From assembly GCF_019599045.1 (NCBI RefSeq), contig NZ_CP080623.1, positions 2,068,501-2,132,500 of the forward strand: a stretch of DNA of 64,000 bases, given 5' to 3'. This DNA comes from Roseovarius sp. SCSIO 43702. GTDB taxonomy: Bacteria > Pseudomonadota > Alphaproteobacteria > Rhodobacterales > Rhodobacteraceae. Below, one piece after another: positions 52,634 through 61,088 of this stretch. The notes below the pieces were generated by a model. That model searched no databases. It had not been told where the DNA came from and saw only the letters and a program-made list of their open reading frames with translations. Position 1 is the first letter of the stretch; each line of letters begins with the position of its first letter. A program made the position numbers and the translations under genes.

Positions 52634-53026
52634 TTATACAGCCCAATGCGGCTCTGTTCGGACCACACCGGCCTTGCGCAGGGCGTCCTCCAGGCCATCG
52701 GCGAGAAGGCATATTTCGGGAACAGCGGGGTCCTCGGGTTCGAGAAGCGCGAAGCATCCGGCATCTTCCCAAGATTCATCGAGCACATGCTCGAGAAAGA
52801 GCACATCGCGCAGCTGGAGAAGCAGGGATCGCATGCGGCGCGTCAGCCGGCCCGGCTGGCCAAGCCCGTCGAGGATCCCGCTGATGAGCCACGCGCCGCG
52901 GCGACCAGCGAGGAGAGCCGCGGCATGGCCGAGCGCCTCCGAATTCGTGGCGAGGAATTTCCGCAGCTCGAATTCGCCGCTCGACAGTACAGGAACACTG
53001 CCGTTGAAGAGATTTTCGTGATACAT
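52634..53026 (-). CDS. Unknown 130-residue protein, paralogue of 51434-51835
   Basis: MYHENLFNGSVPVLSSGEFE starts a helical protein that ends in EICLLADGLEDALRKAGVVR. A perfect AGGAGGT lies four bases before the ATG. It shares the pattern described for 51434-51835 and lies about 530 bases downstream of the second promoter module. Small helical proteins in pairs next to recombinases could be inhibitors, partners or cargo, but no function can be read here. Confidence 0.6.
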   Translation of the reverse strand: MYHENLFNGSVPVLSSGEFELRKFLATNSEALGHAAALLAGRRGAWLISGILDGLGQPGRLTRRMRSLLLQLRDVLFLEHVLDESWEDAGCFALLEPEDPAVPEICLLADGLEDALRKAGVVRTEPHWAV

Positions 53027-53369
53027 GATACCTCCTGATTGATGCGAATTTCCGGGGTTCGTCCCGGGGTCAGGAAAGTCGGAGGTCGGTGGTTGGCAGG
53101 CCGCTGGATCGTGCGCCTCACATTGAGGGCGCGCGAGGCGGCGGTCGGCATTACTATTGTTTCTCCTCTGGCCGGAAAAATCCGGCGGTTACGTTCGCTG
53201 GAAGTGAGATTGGCCGAGCTTCGGCAATACGAAACGATTTTTTGCATTTCGGGTTTTGCTTGACTGATCTCCAGCAATGGCATCTTTAGTCGTCGGGTTT
53301 TCCCGAACACACGCGGCTGCTCCAATGAGCGCAAGTAAGGCGCAGTGGAGCGGCAGGCCCGGCGAGCTC
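53027..53369. other. Non-coding spacer with motif shared upstream of two small genes
   Basis: No convincing gene lies here. Around 53211-53231 is ATTGGCCGAGCTTCGGCAAT, followed by a T-rich stretch. A similar segment (ATTGGCCAGATTTCGGCACG) lies at about 52525-52545, upstream of the 116-residue gene. It may be a shared regulatory element. Confidence 0.4.
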
Positions 53370-53510
53370 TTACAAAAGGGTTGTCAAGGCAGGCATCTGG
53401 AAGGCCTTGTCGCAACCGGGCTTCCTGAAGTGGGTAAGTGCCTTCATGCTCTCGGCGGTGAGTCCACCCAAGAGGAGATGATGTGGCGCATTTAATCAAT
53501 TCCGCCATCC
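53370..53510 (-). pseudogene. Gene remnant between promoter module and small genes
   Basis: A minus-strand frame ending at 53370 reads MKALTHFRKPGCDKAFQMPA followed by LTTLL and a stop, preceded by LLLGGLTAES. It reads like the C-terminus of a real protein but has no start with a proper ribosome-binding site, and an in-frame stop lies 41 codons upstream. It is probably what remains of a gene once driven by the promoter copy at 53557-53630. Confidence 0.35.
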
Positions 53511-53556
53511 GCGCGGGCAGGAAGTGCACCAATCGATTTCAACACAGGAATGATCG

Positions 53557-53630
53557 CCGACATCTTTTACGTAAATCATTATCTTTTCACAACTTATCGT
53601 GATTTGGTGAGCCGACATCGAGCCGACAGG
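53557..53630 (-). promoter_or_regulatory. Duplicated promoter/operator module, copy 2
   Basis: The adjacent TGTCGGCT half-sites are at 53611-53630 and the third ATGTCGG at 53557-53563, with the same 54-base spacing as copy 1 at 51154-51227. Flanking bases (TGATC beside the third site and ATCGAT about 20 bases further) are conserved as well. It faces the gene remnant and the small genes on the minus strand. Confidence 0.6.
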
Positions 53631-53639
53631 ATGCGCCTT

Positions 53640-54020
53640 GTGGACAGATCAAATGAGGCGCTGCAGAACCGGCAAATGCGGTTCAGCGGAAACGGCGGAC
53701 TATAACTGCCAGTGCCCGAGTCGCCTTGTGAATTTGGCACATGTGCCTGGCCCAGAGTACTTTTTCCCTGCGTCAGCACGTGCGCGCGATGCCAGGCCAA
53801 AGGGCCGGCATGATCGGCGGCCAAAATCAGCGTCGGCGCCGACGCAAGACCGAGCTCCGGCGCGCCTGCGTCCGCCAACCGGGGCGCGGCAATCGGCGGC
53901 CCGTCGGCATCAAAGCTGACCAAGAAGGGGTCCCGGTGAGCGGCCAACAGCAGGCCGTTGAAGACGACGAGACGTAGGGCGTCGCTCTTGCACTCGGCTC
54001 AGGACACGATGTGGATGGCG
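53640..54020 (-). pseudogene. Decayed gene of unknown family
   Basis: The minus-strand frame ALRLVVFNGLLLAAHRDPFL, then VSFDADGPPIAAPRLADAGA, reads as normal protein up to about 53700. Upstream in the same frame (GITDRVLLRAIHIVS) there is a stop codon near 54002. The only candidate start after it is a TTG at 53947. It is most likely a fragment of a larger gene; no family was recognised. Confidence 0.4.
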
Positions 54021-54127
54021 CGCAGCAGGACGCGGTCGGTGATGCCGGTCGGACTCGCCATGTCGCTCAGCGTCATCAGTGATTAACCTATCGATCCCTT
54101 GCAACAAATCTTTTTCACACCCAGAAA

Positions 54128-54232
54128 CACGCGGAGGAATCTCGTCACCTGGCGGAATTCTTGCGTCATTTCGCGGAGGAATCTCGTCATTCGGCGGAAT
54201 TTCTGCGTCAAATGGCGGAGAAATTGCGTCAG
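54128..54232. repeat. Five tandem copies of a 21-bp unit
   Basis: Five imperfect 21-bp units of the form nnnGCGGARRAATYTCGTCAn fill 54128-54232 without gaps. Read on the minus strand they translate to heptads LTQFLRH, LTQKFRR, MTRFLRE, MTQEFRQ and VTRFLRV within an open frame of 72 codons (54083-54301), which would form an amphipathic helix. That frame has no known family and its start lies inside the IS66 end, so a DNA-level role is as likely. Confidence 0.8.
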
Positions 54233-54276
54233 GGACCTCCCAAAATCTGTAAGCGGCGGCTGCGGCCCACGCGGGT

Positions 54277-55828
54277 TCAGCTTGACGGCGAGAAGTTCCA
54301 TGGCAGGAGTTTGTCGATCCTGCTTTGCGGATGACCGGCGGCGATGGCTTCGAAGGTGGCCTTGAGATAGGCGAAGGGCTCGACGCCGTTGATCTTTGCG
54401 GTCTCGATGAGCGACGCAATGCGGCCCCAGGCACGTCCACCTTCGTCATGTCCGGCGAACAATGCGTTCTTTCTGTTCAGAGCAATGGGCCGGATCAGGT
54501 TCTCGACGCCGTTGGAGTCGATCTCGACCCGCCCATCCTGCAGGAAGGTCTGCAAACCCTCCCAGTGACGGTGGATGTAGGCGAGCTTCTCTCCCAAACG
54601 CGACTTGGCGGAGATGCGCAGGCGCTGGTGTTGCAGCCACTCACCGAACTCGGCCACGAGGGGTGCGGTGCGCACTTGGCGGGCCGAGAGGCGCTGTCCC
54701 GGAGCCGCGCCGCGGATGTCCGCCTCGACCTTGTAGAACTCGGCAATCCGGCGCAGCCCCTCGGCGGCGATCTGGGAGCCGTCGCGGTCGAACACCTCCT
54801 TCAGCTTGCGCCGCACGTGCGCCCAGCAATGCGCCACGCGGACCGGATCGCCACCCTTGCGGGCGCGGCGCGTCAGGCGGTTGTAACCTTGGTAGCCATC
54901 GAGTTGCAGGATGCCGTCAAAGCCCCGCAGGAACTTCTCCGCATTCTCTCCCGCGCGGCCCGGCGCATAGAAGAAGACCACGCCCGGAGGATCATCCCCG
55001 CCCCAGGCTCGATCATCGCGGGCCAGCGCCCACAGATAGCCGGTCTTGGTCCTGCCGCGTCCCGGGTCCAGCACCGGGGCGGTGGTCTCGTCCATGAACA
55101 GCTTGGTTGATGTCTTCAGATGTTCGCCCAGTCGGTCGACCACGGGGCCGAGATGGAAGGCGGCGGTGCCGACCCAGTCGGCCAACGTGCTGCGGTGGAT
55201 GTCGATCCCGGACCGGGCGAGGATCCGGCTCTGTCGATACAATGGCAGATGATCGGCGTATTTGCTCACCAGCACATGCGCGATGGCGCCCTCGGTCGGC
55301 AGGCCGCCCTCGATGAGATGCGCCGGGGCCGGCGCCTGGATCACACCGTCGGTGCAGGCGCGACAGGCGTATTTGGGGCGAACGGTGACGATCACCCGCA
55401 GATGCGCGGGCACGATATCCAGCCGCTCGATGCGATCTTCGCCGATCTTGTGCATCTCACCGCAGCCACAGGGGGCATTGCATATTGTCCGGCGTGATCA
55501 CGCGCTCGATGCGTGGCAGATCCTTGGGCAGGTTGCCCCGGTTGCGCCGGGCCGCACGCCGGGGCCGGCGCTCAGAAGGCGCCTGCGCCTCCTGCTTCTC
55601 CTCGGTCTCGGCGATCGCGACCTCAAGGTCCTCAAAGGTCAGCTGCCGGCCATCTTCGCCGAGCTTCTCCGACCGCTTGCCGTGAACCGCGTGGTTGAGC
55701 TCGGCGACCAGATGCTCGAGGCGCTTGTTGGCCTCCTTCAGCACATCCCGCTCGCGCAGCACCGCAGCGACAGCTTCGCGCTGCGCCTCGGGGATGGCGG
55801 ATAGGTCGATGATCGATGCGGCGGGCAT
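54277..55828 (-). pseudogene. tnpC: IS66 transposase TnpC, frameshifted
   Basis: The N-terminal part (start 55828, MPAASIIDLSAIPEAQREAV) contains the leucine-zipper-like region and the linker before the zinc-finger motif. The frame breaks at a run of five G's on the plus strand (55471-55475), where four would keep the frame and give CPCGCGEMHKIGED. The remaining 392 residues are a normal IS66 transposase with KLFMDETTAPVLDPGRGRTK, GYQGYNRL, CWAHVRRKL and IRPIALNRKNALFAGHDEGG. The enzyme would be inactive unless ribosomal slippage restores the frame; a sequencing error is also possible. Confidence 0.88.
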
Positions 55829-55882
55829 GGCGCAAGGATAGCCCGAACCGGTGTCGGATGCGCGTCCTTTCATGCGCCTGAT

Positions 55883-56236
55883 TCATTCTGCCGCAGCCGG
55901 ACGGCGGGTCTCCAGCGCCTTCACCTTGCGCCAGCCCAACCCGGCAAACAGCGCCTCGAACTGCGCCCGGTTCAGCATCATCACGCCACTCCGGATCGGC
56001 GGCCAGGTGAAGGTGGTCTCCTCGAGCCGTTTGTAGGCCATCACCAATCCGCTCCCATCCCAGAACAGGATCTTCAGCCTGTCGGCGCTCTTCGCCCGGA
56101 ACAAAAACACGGTGCCGGTGAACGGGCCCTCCTCCAGGACCGATTGCACCAGCGCGGCGAGCCCGTCGTGACCCTTCCTGAAGTCCACCGGCTCGGTCGC
56201 CACCAGGATACGGACGGTATGGGACGGCATCATCAC
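55883..56236 (-). CDS. tnpB: IS66 Orf2 protein TnpB
   Basis: A 117-residue protein with VATEPVDFRKGHDGLAALVQ and FLFRAKSADRLKILFWDGSG, the two signature blocks of the IS66 Orf2 family. It is required together with TnpC for transposition, but its biochemical role is not settled. Its ATG overlaps the tnpA stop by four bases. The frame is intact. Confidence 0.95.
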   Translation of the reverse strand: MMMPSHTVRILVATEPVDFRKGHDGLAALVQSVLEEGPFTGTVFLFRAKSADRLKILFWDGSGLVMAYKRLEETTFTWPPIRSGVMMLNRAQFEALFAGLGWRKVKALETRRPAAAE

Positions 56237-56646
56237 GATGACACCCCGAGCGAACGCACGATTTCGGCAATCCGCACCGCCGAGGTATCGGCGGCGAGTT
56301 CGATCGCCACGTCACCGAAGATCAGCCGCAGCTTGTCATCTGGTTGCCGGGAGGGCTCCGGCGCTTGCGGCGGTTCCGGGTCGCACAAAACCAGCGGCGC
56401 GAAGGTCGTCGGTGCAGTCGCCGTCTCCGCGGCGGGCAGGACCAGCTTGCCCTGCTTGGCCAGGCATCGCCACGCAGAAAGCTGGTTCGGCTTCACTCCG
56501 TAACGCCCGGCTACGGCGTTCACCGTTGCCCCCGGTTCCAGCGTCTCCGCGACGGCCTGTGCCTTCACGGCCTCCGGCCATCGCCGGTGCCCGCTCTCGA
56601 AAATCTCAACCCCGAGCGATCTGAGAAACGCAGTCTGAGCATCCAT
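56233..56646 (-). CDS. tnpA: IS66 Orf1 protein TnpA
   Basis: A 137-residue protein with a helix-turn-helix (WPEAVKAQAVAETLEPGATV, then NAVAGRYGVKPNQLSAWRC) that probably binds the element's ends, and a C-terminal region (IELAADTSAVRIAEIVRSLG) typical of IS66 Orf1. The ATG at 56646 has GGGAG 11 bases upstream; one more ATG lies 21 bases earlier. The frame is intact and coupled to tnpB. Confidence 0.92.
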   Translation of the reverse strand: MDAQTAFLRSLGVEIFESGHRRWPEAVKAQAVAETLEPGATVNAVAGRYGVKPNQLSAWRCLAKQGKLVLPAAETATAPTTFAPLVLCDPEPPQAPEPSRQPDDKLRLIFGDVAIELAADTSAVRIAEIVRSLGVSS

Positions 56647-56730
56647 TGCGAAACGCACTCCCATCATAAGATGGGTATCACCTCGCAGTCCGCGCCGGGG
56701 CGAGCAACGTGTGGCTCAGCCACCGCTTAC

Positions 56731-57134
56731 TTCCGAAAGAAAAGTGATGCGAGATATCGTGGCAATGGCCCTTCGGAGCATGCACGGCGCGGCCATCCCG
56801 GACAAGAGGGTCACCGCCTCGGGCGCAGGTGGCGTGATCTTTTGAAGCCGTTGGGACCAAAGGCCGAATTCAAGCTATTCCCGACTTCGCACAGATGCGA
56901 CCACCGACATCGTCCCATGTAACCAATTCGATGCTGACTTCGGAAAATGAGTAGATCTCGAAATATCAGCGAACCACATTCGACACGATCATCAATGTCG
57001 ATTTTGCGGGCCGGACTTTAGACTTGCGATTGCCAAGTGTGGTTGTGATATTGTCCAAGCCGTCTCAAAGCTTGTTCGCTACATTACACCAGTTATTATT
57101 TCCTTGAAACATGGCAAAACAAGGGGGCAACAGT
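56731..57134. other. Leader region of the polysaccharide cluster
   Basis: These 404 bases between the IS66 end and the dioxygenase gene have no convincing open frame. The right half (from about 56930) is clearly richer in A+T than the surroundings and probably holds the promoter of the operon. A TTGCGA about 100 bases before the start could serve as a -35 box, but the spacing to an AT-rich -10 is poor. Confidence 0.4.
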
Positions 57135-57992
57135 ATGTATCCGACTGGTCTTGACACCAATGTGCTTACGCACGGTGTGGCGGAGAAGAATACGACTTCC
57201 GGCGATATTGAAAGATGTATCGAAGAGTTGCGGATCAACGGATATGCGCTTGCGCAGAGCGGACTTGGCGACAGTGAACTTGCCCAGGCCCGGGACGTAC
57301 TGGATCAGGTCTATTACCAACAGGCTGAAGAGGTCGGTGGCGAGGATAATTTGCGTCTCATGAAGGATGCAAACATCGCGCGCGCGGTCTGCGCCTATGA
57401 TCCGCTTATGCTGAAAATTGCCACATTGCCTGTCATCATGGACGTCGCTGCCGCGTTCCTGAGGCAGTATTACGTTTTGATGTCTCACAATGGCATTCTG
57501 AACCAGCCAGGGCGCGACCACTACCAATTCACTTGGCATCGTGACCTGAACTACCAGCACTACACGTCTTCGCGGCCGCTGGCCCTGAGCGCTTTGCTGG
57601 CAGTTGATCCGTTCGATGAAGTGACCGGTGGAACCTATGTGCTGCCAGTGACGCATCTCTTTGAGACGTTTCCGTCGGACGAATTTGTGCGTAACCACCA
57701 GAAGGTCGTTGAATGTCCGCCTGGGACGATCATTTTTTTCGACGCCATGCTGTACCATCGCACGGGCAAGAACAGCTCGAACGGGGTTCGGCGCGCAGTG
57801 AATCACATCATCACGCCGCCAATGCTTCGCCAGCAGTACAATTTCAAGGAGATATTCGAGCAGCGAGGAGTCGAAGTCGAGGATCCGAAGGTGCGAGACT
57901 ACCTTGGGTTCGAATACGAAATCCCAAAGAGCGTCAAGGAATGGCGTGAAGGCAAGATCGAAGCAGCCCGGGCGGCCGAGGGACGCCAATAG
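57135..57992 (+). CDS. Phytanoyl-CoA dioxygenase-family (PhyH) oxygenase
   Basis: A 285-residue Fe(II)/2-oxoglutarate-dependent oxygenase. The iron-binding triad is visible as His135 and Asp137 in FTWHRDLNYQHY and His208 in DAMLYHRTG; Arg219 or 220 (GVRRAV) would hold 2-oxoglutarate. These enzymes hydroxylate small molecules, lipids or sugar and amino-acid parts. The location in front of FkbM and glycosyltransferase genes suggests modification of a surface-polymer building block. The ATG at 57135 is chosen for AAGGGGG nine bases upstream; an ATG 24 bases earlier has none. Confidence 0.85.
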   Translation: MYPTGLDTNVLTHGVAEKNTTSGDIERCIEELRINGYALAQSGLGDSELAQARDVLDQVYYQQAEEVGGEDNLRLMKDANIARAVCAYDPLMLKIATLPVIMDVAAAFLRQYYVLMSHNGILNQPGRDHYQFTWHRDLNYQHYTSSRPLALSALLAVDPFDEVTGGTYVLPVTHLFETFPSDEFVRNHQKVVECPPGTIIFFDAMLYHRTGKNSSNGVRRAVNHIITPPMLRQQYNFKEIFEQRGVEVEDPKVRDYLGFEYEIPKSVKEWREGKIEAARAAEGRQ

Positions 57993-59146
57993 TGACCTTG
58001 TCGCGAGCGATGGAGACCGATCTGAAGGCCATCCTGTCCGAAACACCGGACGAGGCCCGGGAGCGACGCGCTCGCAGGCTTGACGCGGCGCTGCCAGACA
58101 TGGACAAAATCGCCCTCTTCGGGGCGGGCAACACCGGGCGCGAGGTCTTGAAACGCCTGCGTCGCGCCGGTGTCGAGCCGGTTGCGTTCATCGACGACAC
58201 GCCCGCCAAGCAGGGCACCACAATTGACGGGCTGCGGATCCTTGGCCGGCAGCAGGCCGCGGAAGCGCTCGAACCCGACGTGACCGTGCTGGTGACGGTT
58301 CTCAATCCCAAGCTGACTTTCGTGCAGGCACAGGCCCTTCTGGCAGAGACCGGGCTGGAGGCCGAGAGTTTCATGCTGTTGAGCTGGCTCTTTCCCGAGG
58401 AATTTTCGGGTCTGTGCAATGTAATGGCACCCGAGAATGTCCTGCACGAAAAAGACAGTATTCTGGAATGCGATGCGCTCTGGGCCGACGATATCTCGCG
58501 CGATACGTTTGCCATGCAGGTCGCTTGGCGCATGTCCCTCGACTTCACCCGGCTTCCCACTCCAAGACTGGACGATATATACTTCCCGAAGGACCTTGAT
58601 ATCAGTCTGGACCCGGATGTGGTTTTTATCGACGCAGGCGCGTATGACGGCGACACGTTGAAACACTTTCTGGACCATACCGGAGGTCTTTTCGGTCATG
58701 CGGTCTGTATCGAGCCGGACCCGCAGAACCTTGCGCGGTTGGAACAGAGCATCAAGGATCAGAGTCTCGGCCACCGCGTAACTGCGCTTAATTGTGGGCT
58801 TGGCGCGAGGGCGGATATTTTGTCCTTCAATGCCACAGCTGACATGAGCGCGTCCTTCGAAACAGGCGGCGCTACCTCGATGCCGGTAAAGAGGCTGGCC
58901 GACGTGATGCCTGCAGGGCAGCCAATCTATGCAAAATTCGATATCGAAGGTGCCGAGTGGGACGCGCTCAACGGGTCGGCGGCGCATGTGACGGACAATA
59001 ACCCCAAGCTGGCCGTCAGCGTTTACCACGCCCCCGAAGAATTGTGGCGACTGCCCCTGCTGATGGCACGACTGTTGCCGAACCGGCGCATCTACCTGCG
59101 GGCCCATGGCGTTGATGGGACGGACGTCATCTGCTACGCGCTCTGA
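57992..59146 (+). CDS. FkbM-family methyltransferase with N-terminal nucleotide-binding domain
   Basis: A 384-residue protein. Residues 35-120 hold a Rossmann-like domain (KIALFGAGNTGREVLKRLRR, then AGVEPVAFIDDTP), found in proteins that handle nucleotide-activated sugars. Residues 200-384 are an FkbM methyltransferase: VVFIDAGAYDGDTLKHFLD is the SAM-binding motif, followed by CIEPDPQNLARLEQSI and AKFDIEGAEWDALNG. It likely methylates a hydroxyl of a sugar. The start is a GTG that overlaps the previous stop by one base, with GAGGGA about 10 bases upstream. Confidence 0.85.
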   Translation: MTLSRAMETDLKAILSETPDEARERRARRLDAALPDMDKIALFGAGNTGREVLKRLRRAGVEPVAFIDDTPAKQGTTIDGLRILGRQQAAEALEPDVTVLVTVLNPKLTFVQAQALLAETGLEAESFMLLSWLFPEEFSGLCNVMAPENVLHEKDSILECDALWADDISRDTFAMQVAWRMSLDFTRLPTPRLDDIYFPKDLDISLDPDVVFIDAGAYDGDTLKHFLDHTGGLFGHAVCIEPDPQNLARLEQSIKDQSLGHRVTALNCGLGARADILSFNATADMSASFETGGATSMPVKRLADVMPAGQPIYAKFDIEGAEWDALNGSAAHVTDNNPKLAVSVYHAPEELWRLPLLMARLLPNRRIYLRAHGVDGTDVICYAL

Positions 59147-59176
59147 GCAAAAGCCCCAATTAAGGCAGGCCGCCCG

Positions 59177-60124
59177 ATGCTAAGCCCCCCGAAGGCCACG
59201 TGCCTTCTTCTTACCTATCAGCAGCAAGATCATGTTGCCGAAACGGTGCAAAGCGCGCTGCAACAGGACTCCGCACCGATGCAGATCGTTCTGTCGGACG
59301 ACGCCTCGCGCGATGATACGTTCTTGCGCATGAAAGAGGTGGTCGATCAGTATGACGGGCCGCACGAGGTCGTTCTGAACCGCAACGAGACCAACCTTGG
59401 CGTCAACGAACATCTCAAGAAAGCCCTCGGGATGTGCCGGGAGGATATCATCATCGCCGCCGCCGGTGACGACCTATATTACCCGCACCGCAACCGGCGG
59501 ATCCTCGAGGCATTCGCGGCGCACGACCCGCTATTGGTGTTCTCGCACGCGGATGTGACCACGCTGGACGGGGCCCCTGCCCCGGCGCTGTATCGCAAGG
59601 CGACGTTCTATTCGACCACGGACCCGTTGGCCGCCGCGAAATCGCTGTCGCTGTACCTCGGCGCGACTTGCGCGTGGCATCGGTCGCTTTACCGCAAGTA
59701 CGGGGCGATGATGTTCGAGAATACCTATGAAGACCTGATCCTCGGGTTTCGGGCCGCCCTCGAGGGACGCGCGCATCTTATCGACGAAGCGTTGCTGACA
59801 TACCGGACGGGATCGGGGCTGACCAACACGAAACCCCGGAAATTCACGCCGGACAGCTACCGGGCGCAGCGCCTGCGCGAGATCGAAAGCAACACCTGCG
59901 TCTATCGTCAACGCGCGGCCGACGCAAAGAACTTCGGGCTTGGCCCTGGCCACGAGATTTCCAAACTTCTGGCCGACCGCGTGGCCGATGGAGAGGTGCG
60001 CGCCGCCTTTGTCGAGAAAGGCTGGGCGGGCCTGGTACCGTATTTTGGCCGTCACCCGCTGCAGGCCATTTCGCGCGGCGTTTCCGAGACCCGTCGGCGC
60101 AAGAAGCGCATTGCCGCGACCTGA
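59177..60124 (+). CDS. Glycosyltransferase family 2 protein
   Basis: A 315-residue cytosolic enzyme of the GT-A fold. TCLLLTYQQQDHVAETVQSA begins the nucleotide-sugar-binding domain, VLSDDASRDDTFLRM follows, and AAAGDDLYYPHRN contains the acidic pair for metal and donor. A later YEDLILGFRAALEG resembles the catalytic-base region. There is no membrane segment, so it probably adds a sugar to a lipid-linked acceptor at the inner face of the membrane. Donor and acceptor are unknown. It follows the FkbM gene after 30 bases. Confidence 0.88.
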   Translation: MLSPPKATCLLLTYQQQDHVAETVQSALQQDSAPMQIVLSDDASRDDTFLRMKEVVDQYDGPHEVVLNRNETNLGVNEHLKKALGMCREDIIIAAAGDDLYYPHRNRRILEAFAAHDPLLVFSHADVTTLDGAPAPALYRKATFYSTTDPLAAAKSLSLYLGATCAWHRSLYRKYGAMMFENTYEDLILGFRAALEGRAHLIDEALLTYRTGSGLTNTKPRKFTPDSYRAQRLREIESNTCVYRQRAADAKNFGLGPGHEISKLLADRVADGEVRAAFVEKGWAGLVPYFGRHPLQAISRGVSETRRRKKRIAAT

Positions 60125-60140
60125 CGCCTGATCTCTCGCC

Positions 60141-61088
60141 TCAGCCGAGGTCCCACCGATATTGAGGAATAGCGAGGCTACGCGCGCCGAACATCTCCTT
60201 CTGACGGGACAGCCCGACATTGAGTTCGCGGCCTTCGGCCGTGGTCGAGATGCCGAAGCTGAACCAGTCGCGGTCCGCGAAGGTGTCGTTGACAAGGGAC
60301 TGCACCACGAGATCCAGCGCGCCGAGGTCGCGCCCATCTCCGGATGAGGCCATGTACTGGGAATGCACGGTGCGCCCGAAATCGAAGAGGACGACACCGG
60401 CCAGCATGCGCGCGTCCTCGAAGGCCGCAAAAAGGCGGATCCGCTGGGAAAACGCGGCGTTGAGGCGCGTGATCTCGTCCAGCGAATGGGTTGGCCGTGC
60501 GTCGTGGCGCTGATCAAGCACCTCGCCGAGGATATCCCAGAAGGCGGCGAAATCGGTGGCCTCGGAGGTTGTCAGCCCCGCCTTGGCGGCCTTCTTGGCC
60601 CCGTATTTGCGGCCGCTGCTGAACGACAGCTTGCGGCGCAGGGGAATGGCCGCGCTCAGGTCGGTGCGGACCTGCCGGGCGCCGGCGTTGCACAGCGCAT
60701 AGATATCGGCCTCGGCCGGTTGCGCGTGGAATATATGCGGCACCGGCTTGTAGTGCAGCGTCCCGATCCCCTGCCTGAGAAGTTCGTCGCGCAAGCTGGC
60801 GAAGATCTGAACCACCTGTGCGGCCGAGGTCGCGGGCTTGACCAGCAGACCGCCGAAGGTCAGGCCACCATGGGATTGCAGCGTGTCGTTCACCCGGTTC
60901 GCGGGCAGGCACGCGATAATCTTGCCGTCGCTTTCGAAGATCAGCGAGTGATCGTCGAACCGGTCGGAATGGTAGTCCATGAAGCGGCGGTCATGCAGGA
61001 ACATGCCGTTTGTCGAGGCGGCGACGAAGTCGTTCCACGAAGTCGAAAGAGCGGGCGTGTAGCGCTTGATTTCGATGTCGCCGCTCAT
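60141..61088 (-). CDS. GNAT/FemAB-like acyltransferase
   Basis: A 315-residue protein. STNGMFLHDRRFMDYHSDRF, then DDHSLIFESDGKIIACLPAN, are typical of the first half of FemAB-like GNAT proteins. MLAGVVLFDFGRTVHSQYMA and FSFGISTTAEGRELNVGLS are the second acyl-CoA/acceptor lobe. It may acylate an amino-sugar of the nearby polysaccharide. The start at 61088 overlaps the stop of the gene before it (ATGA). It is the last of three genes transcribed leftward, converging with the glycosyltransferase. Confidence 0.8.
   Translation of the reverse strand: MSGDIEIKRYTPALSTSWNDFVAASTNGMFLHDRRFMDYHSDRFDDHSLIFESDGKIIACLPANRVNDTLQSHGGLTFGGLLVKPATSAAQVVQIFASLRDELLRQGIGTLHYKPVPHIFHAQPAEADIYALCNAGARQVRTDLSAAIPLRRKLSFSSGRKYGAKKAAKAGLTTSEATDFAAFWDILGEVLDQRHDARPTHSLDEITRLNAAFSQRIRLFAAFEDARMLAGVVLFDFGRTVHSQYMASSGDGRDLGALDLVVQSLVNDTFADRDWFSFGISTTAEGRELNVGLSRQKEMFGARSLAIPQYRWDLG

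Larger units (their letters stand above)
54249..56730 (-). mobile_element. IS66-family insertion sequence
   Basis: The element is about 2.48 kb long. Its ends begin GTAAGCGGCGGCTG at 54249 and, inverted, GTAAGCGGTGGCTG ending at 56730, the usual IS66 terminal repeat. It contains tnpA, tnpB and tnpC on the minus strand in standard order. The flanks (caaaatct on the left, ttccgaaa on the right) do not match, so the 8-bp target duplication expected after transposition is missing. This suggests a later rearrangement beside the element. Confidence 0.9.

Noticed and set aside
54083..54301. The heptad-repeat frame as a real coiled-coil protein
   Set aside because: The start lies inside the IS66 terminal repeat and tnpC, so the frame as it stands is a fusion by insertion. 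I report the DNA repeat instead.
56678..56860. A 60-codon minus-strand frame beyond the IS66 end
   Set aside because: It spans the terminal inverted repeat, has no good start signal and shows no recognisable protein pattern.
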